A DNA stretch of 64,000 nucleotides. Source: Selaginella moellendorffii. Its lineage: Eukaryota > Streptophyta > Lycopodiopsida > Selaginellales > Selaginellaceae. A program made the translations under genes and the position numbers. Numbering within the stretch: the stretch's first letter is position 1; each line of letters begins with the position of its first letter. Positions 12,501-22,425 of this stretch are shown here, piece by piece. The stretch is from assembly GCF_000143415.4 (NCBI RefSeq), contig NW_003314319.1, positions 772,365-836,364 on the forward strand. The letters are read 5' to 3'. The notes below the pieces were generated by a model. It was not told where the DNA came from, did not search any database, and saw only the letters and a program-made list of their open reading frames with translations.

Positions 12501-12636
12501 CTGATACAGCAGCATTGCCTTCCCCAAGCCTTTGACAGTGTATAACAAAGTTCCGATCCATAGACACAAGGGTCCCTTTTGCAACTCTCTTCCCACCATT
12601 CAAAATGTAAACCTTTTCCCCAACCCTGAAGGCCAT
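9568..12636 (-). pseudogene. DDE-type transposase (DUF7869-like), broken by stops
   Basis: From 12636 one frame continues to 11083 with only isolated stops (11980-11982 TGA, 11881-11883 TAG, 11599-11601 TAG, 11083-11085 TAG). It continues at 10794-9838 and, after another TGA, to 9568. Order: an N-terminal module (GEKVYILNGGKRVAKGTL), a Cys cluster (ACCKRRCCQH), a helix-turn-helix-like block (GVPRTTFYRIKTEFEE), then FSKCDECTAIK, the first putative catalytic Asp in IIHDKMDQKKT, the second in LQTDNAGSENKN, and GHTHEDVDAMFSHL. This triad arrangement is that of the DUF7869 family of plant and animal transposon-like proteins (memory). A splice acceptor just 5' of 12636 suggests an upstream exon. 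Palindrome copies lie between exons at 10816 and 10873. It presumably mobilises this element and its short relative. Confidence 0.8.
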
Positions 12637-13261
12637 TCTGAAAGTGCAGAAAAGAAGTTAAGACCATACAAAAAATGATTAGAGAATGGCCTAAATCATA
12701 ACATACCAAACAACCTCAATAGCATGAGGCCACATGCCATTATTCAAACATGCTATTGACACCCACGTGAAATTTTGCATTCACAAAATTGGCATGAGCC
12801 CTCATGCCATCTTGATATACACACAGCTGCAAGCAAGTAAAAACATACATAACAATACGCTAGCCATGAAATTGCAAGGGCCCAAGATGGCATGTGGCCT
12901 CATGCCATTTCTAAATGTGGTCCTAAGCCATTCCATGGTGAACATACCAGGAAGCACAAGTGCCGAATATCAAGAGGAAGCGGTAGCCATACCAAAGATA
13001 GTGCCGCTCGCAACACTACAACTACTCGTAGCGCCGCTCACAACACCGCAACTGCTTGTAGCGCCGCTCGCACAAACTGCCACTCGCATAAACTGCCGCT
13101 CGCAATGGCGCTCGCAATGCCGCAACCACTTGTAAACGCATAAACCACAGCTCACAACGCCGCTTACACAAGCAGCGCTCACTGCGCTCACTGCGCTCAG
13201 CGGAACCAAGAACACGGCGCACAAAAATGATAGACCTAGGAATGAGTTCGAGAATTCAAAA
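12637..13261. other. Palindrome cluster and GCTC-rich low-complexity DNA
   Basis: Three palindrome copies lie upstream of the transposase (12721-12740, 12791-12810, 12887-12908). After them, 13000-13200 is a biased stretch built from CGCTCGCA-, CACAACGCC- and GCGCTCACT-like words. ORFs through it are composition artefacts. A similar CGCTCGCAT stretch occurs at 17300-17470 upstream of the plus-strand gene, so both genes may share a GC-rich promoter or 5' UTR type. Confidence 0.5.
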
Positions 13262-13407
13262 ATAACACACGCTTGAACGTCATATCAAATCCTCTGACAA
13301 ACCAGATCTTATGATTCCTCTGACAAATTTCAAACTGAGTAGCTTCTAGACTTTGCTGTTGGAGGTTGAACTTTGTCACATCATGTCCTTGCCTCGATCC
13401 AGCTGTG
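13262..13407 (+). repeat. Internal duplication, copy 1 left part (occupied by solo LTR)
   Basis: Matches 16356-16497: CACACGCTTGAACGTC, TCTGACAAA, CATGTCCTTGCCTCGATCCAG. The match resumes after the solo LTR at 15224. The duplicate near 16497 reads straight through and is the empty site. Confidence 0.85.
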
Positions 13408-15223
13408 TGTGAGACACAAAATCCCTAGGCCCCAAAGTGGAGCCGGAAGGGCGCCACATGGTAGTGGCCGAAGCGAGAGCCAAACGAGCGTAACACGTTT
13501 GGACCAAAAGCTCCGACTTGAAAAGTCAAGAGCGGGAGTGGAACTCCCAACGAAGTGCTCGAGGAACGAGCACGAAGCGAGCAAAAGGCGAGGCTCCAAA
13601 AAGGGACCCAAAAGGACCAACACATGACACGTGGGAGTGTCCGAAATGGACTCGAGTTGGAGTCCGAAGTGGAGTCCGAGATGGACTCGAGTTGGAGTCC
13701 GAAGTGGAGTCCGAGATGGACTCGAGTTGGAGTCCGAAGTGGAGTCCGAGATGGACTCGAGTTGGAGTCCGAAGTGGAGTCCGAGATGGACTCGAGTTGG
13801 AGTCCGAAGTGGAGTCCGAGATGGACCCGAGATGGACCCGAGTTGGAGTCCGAAGTGGAGTCCGAGATGGAGTCCGAGATGGAGTCCGAGGTGGACCCGA
13901 GATGGACCCGAGTTGGAGTCCGAAGTGGAGTCCGAGATGGACCCGAGATGGAGTCCGAGATGGAGTCCGAGATGGAGTCCGAGGTGGACCCGAGATGGAC
14001 CTGAAATGGAGTCCGAGATGGAGTCCGAGATGGAGTCCGAGATGGAGTCCGAAGTCGAGACCGAGACCGGGACCGAGACCGGGACCGAGACGGAGACCGA
14101 GACCGAGATCGGGACCGAGACCGAGGCCGAGGCCGAGACCGAGCCCGAGCCCGAGTCCGAGTCCGAATCCGAGTCCGAGTCCGAGTCCGAGTCCGAGTCC
14201 GAGTCCGAGTCCGAGTCCGGAGCCTGAGAGGGTGAAAGCCCAAAGCGTTTGTCTCCCAGACCCTGGGGGGTTTGGTGAGCTCCAAAAGTATAGTAAGGGG
14301 GAGGACTGCAGTGGAGCCAGTTTGGCCAGGAAAGGCCAGTTTGGCCCAGGAAGGCCGGACCCAGTGTTGGGTGATGAGCTGCCCACTGGGAAGTCCAAGA
14401 CTAAAGTGAACACGGACCGACAAGCGGGGTAGCTTGGTGAAGTGTTCAAGAGCCGGCTCTAGTTCCCCCGGGAGATCGACTGGCCGATGCTCCCAGTCCA
14501 AGTGTGGGTGGCACTACCTACTTGGATACCTGGTGTGGCTCAACGGAACCCGCTCTAAGCCCATGGCTAGAGCACCTAAAGGCGATAGGTGGGGAGAGTA
14601 CCCAGGTGGCTCGCGTAAGGCCACGGTGTTCCGAAATGTTGTCCCAAAGGCCCAAACTGTGGAAAGGAAGAGGAGCAGTCCTCTGGGGTAGTGACCAAGG
14701 ACACAGTCATGTGGTGAGGAAGTCCCAGAGGACCGTGGGACTTAGTGGTCGGGCCTGTGGGCCTCGATCCAGTGGCAGTGTTGGCAAACACGGCCAGGGG
14801 CAGAAAGGGACTTGGTAGGAACTGACAAAGGGACTTTGGGGAAGGCGATTCCCCAGATCTGTGGGCATCCTAAGGATGCTAAGGAGTGGATCTAGGATGA
14901 CCACTCGTGAACAGATGGCCCAGTCTTGGAGAGACGGGATGGTGATGCAAGTGGTATTGGACCACTAGTGCAGCAAAGGTGAATGGGCATGGCCTTAGCA
15001 TAACGGGCCGAGATGTCAGTGGTACCTTTGGGTGTCGGTCTTCGGACCGGACACGTGGAGCACTTGGACCAGGTGCAAATGTTGAGTGGCATGGATGCCA
15101 TTCTCGGGGCTAGCAAGTCCCAAGTCCTGGATTGGACTTATGGAGGTTGTGAATGAGACTCCTCCAAGTGGTCAGAGGTGTGGTTAAGTGACTAAAGTAG
15201 AATGGAAAATTTAGTCGCTTACA
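13408..15223 (+). mobile_element. Solo LTR (1816 bp) with 5-bp target duplication
   Basis: Begins TGTGAGACAC and ends GTCGCTTACA, flanked on both sides by CTGTG (13403-13407 and 15224-15228). The duplicate host sequence at about 16495 has one CTGTG and no insertion. The same LTR family appears in reverse orientation from 63318 to the window end (the end TGTAAGCGAC matches). No gag or pol is present, so this is a recombined single LTR. Its left third is a tandem array (13646-14225). Long ORFs across it on both strands are products of the array, not genes. Confidence 0.92.
13646..14225 (+). repeat. Tandem repeat array, 35-bp unit grading into 6-bp GAGTCC-type repeats
   Basis: The unit starting ATGGACTCGAGTTGGAGTCC recurs every 35 bp (for example 13681 and 13716). 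It decays into ATGGAGTCCGAG and then CGAGACCGGGAC and CGAGTC hexamers to 14225. All forward frames and several reverse frames stay open because the period and composition avoid stops, giving artefactual WSPRWT or DSISDS peptides. Confidence 0.92.
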
Positions 15224-15690
15224 CTGTGCCATGTCAGTGATTCGAACTTTGCCATGCCGTGTCAGCGATCCGTGCCAAGATTATTCGCCATGTAAAGGAA
15301 TAATTATGCTGTGTGTGTACATCCATTTATGGCAATATAAGGCCACACGCCATTCAAAGAATAATGCTAGTCGAGCATTTTTTGGTGCATTTTTGGGTTC
15401 AAAATTGCATGAGCCCACACGCTATAAAGTTTACCTGTACCAAAAATAGAAACAACTTTATTTACTTGGGAATTTAAGTGGTTGAGGCATTTTTAAACTT
15501 ACAAACACATGCCCTACTTACATTCCTTTGGTTGCTTAAAATTCAAAAATATTATAAACCTTTCTTTTTGCATTTTCAATGTTTTCAATTATGGTTTTTG
15601 ATTTTTGCAGGACCAGCCTAGTAATCTATTTGCATCCCGTCATGTTTATAGCTAGCTTTCGTTTGTCCCCTTCGCTAGCCTGAGATACAT
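15224..15690. other. Transposon interior with palindrome copy
   Basis: The first 75 bp continue the internal duplication (GCCATGTCAGTGATT). Then come a palindrome copy (15329-15353) and a half-site context, GCATGAGCCCACACGCT, near 15408 that recurs near 16343 after GGTGCATTTTT. No gene seen. Confidence 0.6.
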
Positions 15691-16160
15691 CTGCTCGGCA
15701 TCTGCCTCTTACAGCGTTTGCCCAGAAAGGGCATCTTTCTTCACGCAGCATTTGCCACATGTTTAGGGTTTAGGGTTTAGGGTTTAGCAATTTAGTAACT
15801 TGATAAACATGCAAATACAGAACTTGATGCAAAATCCTTTGATATGTCACAATGCCCCTAAGACCATAAACACATTTCAATAGAGAGGGTCCTTTCATTT
15901 CATAACTCCTTACGTAGATCTTGGTGAAACCAGAGTTAGTGAAGTTGGTTTCTTGTGATCCCACATCTGATTGTGATGTCCCTTTGCAGTGTCGATGGAA
16001 AGGTCAATGCACACCAAACTGTAGAATCTTGGAGCAAAATAACGGTCGGATCTATGGCAAATGCCCCTGAAACATTGTAAGGCTCGTGTGGTCTCATGTG
16101 GTGTCCGATCGAGATGCTTTTTTGCAGGGTCATCAAGAAAGACATTGTATACCATTATGT
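15690..16160 (+). repeat. Internal duplication, copy 1 right part, with TTTAGGG units
   Basis: Nearly identical to 16563-17010, from CTCGGCATCTGCCTCTTACA to GGTCATCAAGAARGACATTG. It holds four telomere-type TTTAGGG units at 15762-15787, where the other copy has fewer. No coding content is recognisable. Confidence 0.85.
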
Positions 16161-16260
16161 AAAATTTAGTTGCGATCTAACGGTTGGATCTCCAGAAAAC
16201 TCAAAAAAATCTCGCGTGTGTCAGAATATTCTAGGAATATACTCCTATGTGCCCCTGAAA

Positions 16261-16282
16261 ATGGCATGCGGCCCCACGCCAT
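16261..16282. repeat. Palindrome copy inside the 15.8-kb transposon
   Basis: ATGGCATG, a central CGGCCC, then CACGCCAT. It fits the 8-6-8 consensus and lies between the two internal duplicates. Confidence 0.85.
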
Positions 16283-16355
16283 TCAAGAGATAACGCCAGA
16301 TGACGCCGAGCATTTTTTGGTGCATTTTTTGGGATCAAAATTGCATGAGCCCACA

Positions 16356-17010
16356 CGCTTGAACGTCACATCAAATCCTCTGACAAACTAGATCTTATAA
16401 TTCCTCTGACAAATTTCAAACTGAGTAGCTTCTAGACTTTGCTGTCGGACGTTGAACTTTGTCACATCATGTCCTTGCCTCGATCCAGCTGTGCCATGTC
16501 AGTGATTTGAACTTTGCCATGCCATGTCAGCGATCCGCGCCAAGATTATTCGCCGTGTAACTACTCGGCATCTGCCTCTTACAGCATTTGCCCAGAAAGG
16601 GCATCTTTCTTCACACAACATTTGCCACATGTTTAGGGTTTAGGGTTTAGCAATTCAGTAGCTTGATAAACATGCAAATACAGAACTTGATGCAAAATCC
16701 TTTGATATGTCAGGACTATAAACACATTTCAATAGAGAGGGTCCTTTCATTTCATAACTCCTTACGTAGATCTTAGTGAAACCAGAGTTAGTGAAGTTGG
16801 TTTCTTGTGATCCCACATCTGATTGTGATGTCCATTTGCAGTGTCAATGGAAAGGTCAATGCACACCAAACTGTAGAATCTTAGAGCAAAATAACAGTCG
16901 GATCTATGGCAAATGCCCCTGAAACATTGTAAGGCTCATGTGGTCTCATGTGGTGTCCGATCGAGATGCTTCTTTGCAGGGTCATCAAGAAGGACATTGT
17001 ATACCATTCT
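16356..17010 (+). repeat. Internal duplication, copy 2 (empty site and TTTAGGG units)
   Basis: Contains the pre-insertion version of the solo-LTR target (CAGCTGTGCCATGTCAG at about 16495) and a second telomere-type block at 16632-16650. The part 16563-17010 repeats 15690-16160. After it, 17011-17260 has short direct repeats (GTCCGAGGAATGATGACG twice). Confidence 0.85.
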
Positions 17011-17279
17011 TTATTTAGCTGAACATCTGGCATTTTTGGAAATACAAGATGCTTTGGAATATCTAATCATGCATGGTATAAATATAGCGAGCGTATTAAA
17101 TGATATCCCAATCATGATCTTTCTTTTGGATTTCGCGTGCATGCAGTCCGAGGAATGATGACGTTGCGGATTTCTTTTGGATTTCACGTGCATGCATGCA
17201 CGCGGCGATCCAGAAATTAATGGTGGCGCCCAAGTCCGAGGAATGATGACGTGGCGGGATTACCAACCGTCGTGACATT

Positions 17280-17639
17280 TCGCGCGTGTGAGGTTAGGTT
17301 TTGCATTTTGCTTCATACTCGCGCTCGCATCGCGCTCCCACTCGCGATCACGCTCACATTCGCGCTCATCTACTTTCTCTACAGGTTTCTCGTGTGCATC
17401 GGCGTCCACTCGCGCTTGCATCATACTCGCGCTCGCATCGCGCTCGTGTGCATCGGCGTCCACTTCAAGACACACCCAGTTTGTAACTTCGCCGCCAACT
17501 CCGCCACCCACACGTAGCCCACTTGGCGTCCTGGGAGATTTCAGCACCACTCTCCAACTGTAAGTGGCAGAGTAGCCTTGCTGCTACGATCCGCTGCACA
17601 CACAGTGCACATTCGCCAGTGAGTCTGGCCTCGATTGTC
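17280..17639 (+). promoter_or_regulatory. GC-rich putative promoter or 5' UTR of the HAD-phosphatase gene
   Basis: A stretch of CGCGCTCGCATCGCGCTC-like words (17310-17470) gives way to normal DNA. It lies directly upstream of the first candidate ATG (17640). It resembles 13000-13200, upstream of the transposase. No TATA box is evident; the assignment is positional inference only. Confidence 0.3.
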
Positions 17640-19076
17640 ATGCCTCCATTGGGCTTCAAATGGTAAGTCTTTAAGGCCAAGTAGAAAATGGCATGAGGCC
17701 ACATGCCATTCAGTAGCAACATTGGCATGCACCGATTGGGCTCTTGAGTGCAGTTCGGTTACAGATGGTGTGTAGCCTCACGCCATCTTAGGATGCAGCC
17801 TCAAGACATCTGATTCAGTGGTGAATGGCGTGTGGCCTCACGTTATTTCCAGCTGCTAGCTTTTCATCTGTCAGCTCTAATTGTTGTGCATTCTGAACAG
17901 GCGAGGAATTGCGTTCTTCTTCCAGCCACTGTCAATGTGGATGCAAAGAAGGGGGAGGAGCTCATCAGTTGGACTTTCGGGATGGAAGGCAAGGATCTGA
18001 GGCTGTACAACACAGATGGTGGGAGAAAAGAATGCATAGGGATCCTCATCCAAGTGACAGACACTCCATGCAGTTCCATGCAAGAATATAGACTGGCACT
18101 TGTGGTAGAGACAGTGTCCGCCTTCAAGATCCACCTTGCACATCCTAGCGGCTTCCCGGAGGGGGGCAGCGGCTATGAGGAATTCCTAGAGGGAGCTAGG
18201 GAGAGGTTGTCCAAGAGGCCCACAATTTCAAAGACACTGCGGGTCTATGAAGATCACATGGAATCCATAGACCTCACCTACGGCGATGTTCAAAAACTAT
18301 ATTCCAACATTGAGCCATTGAGAGTGCCTCCAGTTCGCGAAGCGAAGGGGAAGGGGGTCGATCTGGAAACTACCTCGAAGCAGAAAAGGGTGGTCAAGCT
18401 CAAGCCGACGTCTGACTCTCCTGCTCCAAAAAAGAAGCTACTCGGTGATGCCATTGCCTCGGGTTCGAACACTACACCCACCAAAAAGAAGAGCCGCAAA
18501 GAGCAGAAAGAGCAAGAAGAGGCAGCAAAAATCGTCGCAGATAATAGTACTTGTTACTATTCCAACAAAGTATATACAATCGACGTGAGCCGTATCGACA
18601 TCCAAAGCAAATACAACCACAGGCTAGTATCTGATGAGTGGGTGGAGAAACTGAAGCAGAAGATGCTGGCAAGTCCAGTAACACCCGACATCGCAAATGT
18701 GATCCCCTACTACCGAACAATGAAGGGCGAGACGAGGTTTCCAGACTTGATCAATAGGAATGTGTTGGACGATCAGAACATCCGGTTCTATGCCGTCTCC
18801 GGGCAGCATTCTAGCTTGGCGATGCAAGAGATAGTTGTGGATATTATGGTGGGCGAGGAGGTGAAGAAAGTCTTCAAGACAAGAGTTGTCCACCTGATAA
18901 AAGGCAACTCGCCCCTCCGATCTATCATATACATCTCCCACGCGCAGAATGTCAAGCAAGAAACGTGCTACAAATCGGGTCTGCACGAGACATTGGCACG
19001 AACACGAAAGCTCTGGGTTCAACTGAAGAAGCCACAAAAACCAGGACAAGGACGTGCACTAGCAACTAGCGCCTAG
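17640..19076 (+). pseudogene. 5' part of long transposon gene; possible ParB-like motif
   Basis: A short first exon may start at ATG 17640 (MPPLGFK) with donor GTAAGT at 17663. The introns that follow hold palindrome copies at 17688, 17765 and 17825. The main exon starts after CTGAACAG at about 17899 and stays open to a TAG at 19074-19076. The protein has an N-terminal globular region (GEELISWTFG, GYEEFLEGARERLS), a basic Lys-rich linker (KKKSRKEQKEQEE), then YTIDVSRIDI and RFYAVSGQHSSLAMQEI. The last motif looks like a ParB/sulfiredoxin-fold box, but the match is weak. The TAG is one transition from CAG. It probably continues into the next segments as one large gene. Function unknown. Confidence 0.6.
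17688..17709. repeat. 22-bp palindrome, intron copy
   Basis: ATGGCATG, central AGGCCA, then CATGCCAT. It lies in the putative first intron of the plus-strand gene. Further copies at 17765-17786 and 17825-17846 (degenerate right arm) sit before the next exon. Confidence 0.85.
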
Positions 19077-19103
19077 CAGGTAAGCCTCGTTGCATGTGGC
19101 ATA

Positions 19104-19122
19104 GCATGTGGTCTCACGCCAT
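19104..19122. repeat. 22-bp palindrome, intron copy
   Basis: GCATG, central TGGTCT, then CACGCCAT, forming most of the short intron between donor GTAAGC and acceptor TTGCAG. Confidence 0.8.
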
Positions 19123-19130
19123 TTCCATTG

Positions 19131-20473
19131 CAGGAATTCTCGAGTCTTCTCTCGAAAACACTGGGGGTCAATGACACACTCAGCATCCATAACATTCTAC
19201 TCGCGACAAAAGTTGTTTTTGACAAATGGGTAGATGTGCTGAGGAGGTACCATGACGGGGAGTTGCTAAACTCAATGGGTGTGGAGGACAGCCGGAAGCC
19301 CAATGATTTGAAGCTCAACGCCTTGCGTTTCTCACGGTCTCTAGACGACGACGACCTTCTGACAGTGGCTAATGCTCTTCTACGTGGTGAGGTAGTCTTC
19401 AACAAGACCAAAATGACTCCCGGCCATATTGTGACATACGAGGACTTGTGCACAACTCTGAGAGCTCGTGCGCTATTGAAGGATTGGATCTTCGAGCAAG
19501 TGGCCGTGGAGAGAGTGAGCATCGACACCACGCAAGAGATGATGGAAGCGCTGGAGTTGTCAAATGAAGACATCGACGAGTACGTGAAGGGGGCCCCCAA
19601 GTTCATCGATCTGCTGCGGGATGCCACAAAAAGTAAAGCTGAGAAGTTGGATCAGTATCCAAATTTCATTAAGAGGGATGTCGACCGCCGGCTTCAGAAA
19701 CAGCTCGACCCCGCAGTAGAGGCCTATTGAGAAACTTACCGGGTATACGTGAATTCGGATGAGGATCAAAGGTGGAGGAGCATCGTTTCCCGCGGAGATG
19801 AGCAGGTCAAGAACATCTTTTGTGTGATGGACTTCACAAACGAGGAGATCACTCATGCAGACGAAGTCAGCTCCATCATTGACTTAATGGTGGGACTTGC
19901 GGAGGTGGAATCTTCAGTCCACTATATGATCTATGACTTTGAATCCTATCACAAGTTCTGGAAGGCCTTGAACGAGGTGAAGGCTCGGTTGAAAGGCAAG
20001 GAGATGCAGGAGATCCATGGGATAATGGCTAAGAAGAAGATACCGACGAATGTCCGCATCTTCACACTCGCCCTTGTTATTGGTCCTGCAGCAAAGTGGG
20101 ACTGGAGTGACTTCCCAGCTTCGTTCGACAAGGCCAATCGAATTGATCTGAGGGAGGTCAATTTACCCGTGCCTGAGGAACTGAAGACGGCTATGGAGCT
20201 TTCGAATCCAAAGAAAGCTCCAGGTGCAGCATGGGAAATGCTCAGCTGGGTCTTCAACGCAATAGCGGGTGGGTCACCTGCTTCCGACTCCAAGGGCAAA
20301 TGTGTTGTCGAGTACAACTGCGGCGGACTATTCTTTCGAGCCGCACTACTCAAGGGTGTCCCGTGTGTTGCGGTGACAAACTCCATTGAAGAGGTGACTT
20401 CAATGGAGCATATAATTACAGTTGCCAAAGAAAAACAGTATCTTCTCTGCGAACCTAGTGAGTACGCACTTTA
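19131..20473 (+). pseudogene. Middle part of long transposon gene, unrecognised domain
   Basis: Starts after an intron (19080-19130) whose body is largely a palindrome copy (19104-19122). The frame runs EFSSLLSKTLGVND to QLDPAVEAY, meets a TGA (19728-19730, one transition from CGA) and continues in the same frame with ETYRVYVNSDEDQRW to about 20460. It ends at a donor GTGAGT. The content is soluble, mixed helix and sheet. PKKAPGAAWEMLSWVFN and KCVVEYNCGGLFFRAALLKG are the best-looking conserved stretches. No family is recognised. Reading through the stop in one frame over 1.3 kb shows that this was one long coding exon until recently. Confidence 0.65.
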
Positions 20474-20601
20474 AGTTTAAATGTTATCTCACAAGCTCTG
20501 TATGCAGGAGCGTGGCCACCCCCAGATGCTGAAACGGCGTTAACAGCTACTGTTGAAGATACCCATGTTGGGCCGAGGTCACAACCTGCACAAGGTAAGG
20601 T

Positions 20602-20621
20602 CACGTGAGGCCTCACGCCAT
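20602..20621. repeat. 22-bp palindrome, intron copy
   Basis: Sits between donor GTAAGG and acceptor TTATAG; the intron is little more than the palindrome plus splice signals. Confidence 0.8.
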
Positions 20622-20740
20622 TTTGATTATAGATTGTTGTGAATATTCAGACACGAGGACTGAAAAGCGCACTGGTGGCGCGTCGAAGAAGGACAAACAG
20701 ACAAGCAATAGGAAAAAAGAAGGTACAAATTATATTTGCA

Positions 20741-20762
20741 ATGGCGTGTGGTCTCATGCCAT
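20741..20762. repeat. 22-bp palindrome, intron copy
   Basis: ATGGCGTG, central TGGTCT, then CATGCCAT, directly followed by acceptor CCTTGCAG. Confidence 0.85.
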
Positions 20763-20931
20763 TCCTTGCAGGAGACACTTCTTCAAAGGCAAAACAGGCA
20801 AGCACCAGCCAAGCTCAAACTGACAGTGGTCATAAAAAGCGAAAGCACGTTGGACAGTCGTCGGGATTAGAGGCGTTTGATTCGAAAAGGAAGAAGGGCA
20901 ACGAAAAGATGATAGGTAATGCCTCGCGGTT

Positions 20932-20953
20932 ATGGCGTGTGTGCTCATGCCAT
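20932..20953. repeat. 22-bp palindrome, intron copy
   Basis: ATGGCGTG, central TGTGCT, then CATGCCAT, directly followed by acceptor CATTGTAG. Confidence 0.85.
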
Positions 20954-22170
20954 TCATTGTAGATCAAAGGCTGAGTGAAAGCAGCCAGTCACCACCTCCT
21001 GACTCAGATTCCTATGGTGGACTCCCCTTCCCCAATCTCAATGGAGAGGTACAATGGATGAGGGATGCTTTTCAAGTCAGGGCCACGTTTTTCTCATCTC
21101 GTCGTCTTCGAAGGGTGCAAGAACGTGCAGAAACCATGTTAAGACAGTCAAGTGAGGATACGGTCCTAGGTCACGCACTAAAACAGGCTATGGATGTCTT
21201 GTATTTTGAGATGGAGACTCGGCCAGATGATTTTCCCAAGATGGTCCTGGAAGAACAAGCCATCCAGCCTGAGCAGCCTATGGAAGAAATGCAGGAGGGG
21301 GATGAGGAGCCAGAGAAAGATAATGAGCAGGAAGAGCAGAAGGACGAAGAGGAGGACAAAGAAGAGGAGGACGAAGAAGAGGAGGACGAAGAGGACTTGG
21401 ATGGTCCTCACAATGGTGACGATCACAATAACGACGACGACGATGATGACGACGATGGCCAGCCTGAGGTGGCCAAAGAGCAGCGGAGGAAGGTCATACA
21501 AGACAAACCATCAGGTAAATAATAGTACATCCATTCCTAACCTTTTACTATTTCTAACATTGTCCATGTAGGTCGTAGAGCAAATGGTAAGTAGAGATTA
21601 TTCAGTTGAATTAAGATACAAACTCTAGCCTTTAGTGTCGAGGAAGGATAGTGCCAAGCAAGGGTCGAAACGTATATCCAATCCTTTAGAATCAGCAGTG
21701 CGCCCAAGTGATATCGGTCCTAGTTCCTCAATAGCAGTTGATGGTAAATACAGTATAGTCGATTCAATGTGCTAATGAGTTTGTTTTTAGTAGCCAGTAG
21801 GGAGGATACCATCTCAATCGAAGGGAGATATTTGGACATGCATATGGATCCGCCAGTGGACTCTACTTTCCTGCAAGAGTCATCAGAGCTGGTGGAGGCT
21901 ACTATCCATATCAACGCCAAGCAAGCTGACCACGCTCCACTTGATGCTGCCCATACCACTGAGTCAATCTTGTCCACGTATCCAACTGATGGTGACCAGG
22001 CGCCATTGGACCCACATGAGGCCGCCCTAGCCGCCGAGCTGGTCGTATCCTCATTTCCAATGGACTCAATGTGTGCCCAATCGTCTGACTACGCGCCGTT
22101 GGAACCTCCCTACACCGCCCCTGCTGCCTGTTCGGTCATGTCCACTTTGCCAACGGAGGCACCAGCTGAA

Positions 22171-22192
22171 ATGGCGTGTGATCACACGCCAT
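22171..22192. repeat. 22-bp palindrome, exon copy 1
   Basis: ATGGCGTG, central TGATCA, then CACGCCAT: a perfect palindrome across all 22 bases. It is read in frame as part of AEMACDHTPSEPP. Confidence 0.88.
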
Positions 22193-22245
22193 CGGAACCA
22201 CCCCATGCCACTGTTAAGCCAGTTGTACCAGAGTCTACAGCTGAA

Positions 22246-22267
22246 ATGGCATGTGCCCACACGCCAT
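22246..22267. repeat. 22-bp palindrome, exon copy 2
   Basis: ATGGCATG, central TGCCCA, then CACGCCAT. It is read in frame as AEMACAHTPSDA, 75 bp after exon copy 1 in a repeated protein segment. Confidence 0.88.
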
Positions 22268-22425
22268 CGGATGCGATTGACCCCACATTGCAGAGGAGAG
22301 TATTTTCACCTTTCACGTTTCCTCGACTAAAACCCTCTCAACGACCATCGGGAGCACCATTCGCTAATATTGTAGATGGTAAAATTGACTTGTACCATTT
22401 TTTATGCTGACGCATTTCATTTCAG

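Larger units (their letters stand above)
20509..22380 (+). pseudogene. Linker exons of long transposon gene: basic, then acidic, then Pro-rich repeats
   Basis: Small exons separated by 40-55-bp introns. An exon at about 20509-20592 is followed by an intron built on a palindrome (20602-20621). A Lys-rich exon is followed by an intron with a palindrome at 20741-20762. A nuclear-localisation-like KKRKHVG exon is followed by an intron with one at 20932-20953. Next is an exon (about 20961-21518) with a long acidic run (EEDEEEEDEEDLDG, DDDDDDDDGQ). An exon at about 21790-22379 repeats a motif of the type DHAPLDAAHTTES/APLEPPYTAPAA and contains two palindromes in coding sequence (22171-22192, 22246-22267), each encoding AEMAC(D/A)HTPS. 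The layout suggests a flexible nuclear linker between globular halves. Confidence 0.55.

Noticed and set aside
13425-14501. Several long ORFs on both strands (304-358 codons)
   Set aside because: They run over a 35-bp and 6-bp tandem array inside a solo LTR; the peptides are simple repeats and shift with frame.
15762-15787. Chromosome end or telomere
   Set aside because: Only four TTTAGGG units, interstitial, inside a transposon and duplicated with its surroundings.
17832-17898. Start of the long transposon gene at 17832
   Set aside because: It would use a GTG, and the bases up to CTGAACAG at 17898 look like intron with a degenerate palindrome.
20996-21501. Minus-strand hydrophobic ORF (many Val, Leu, Phe)
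   Set aside because: Antisense of the acidic Glu/Asp run of the plus-strand gene.
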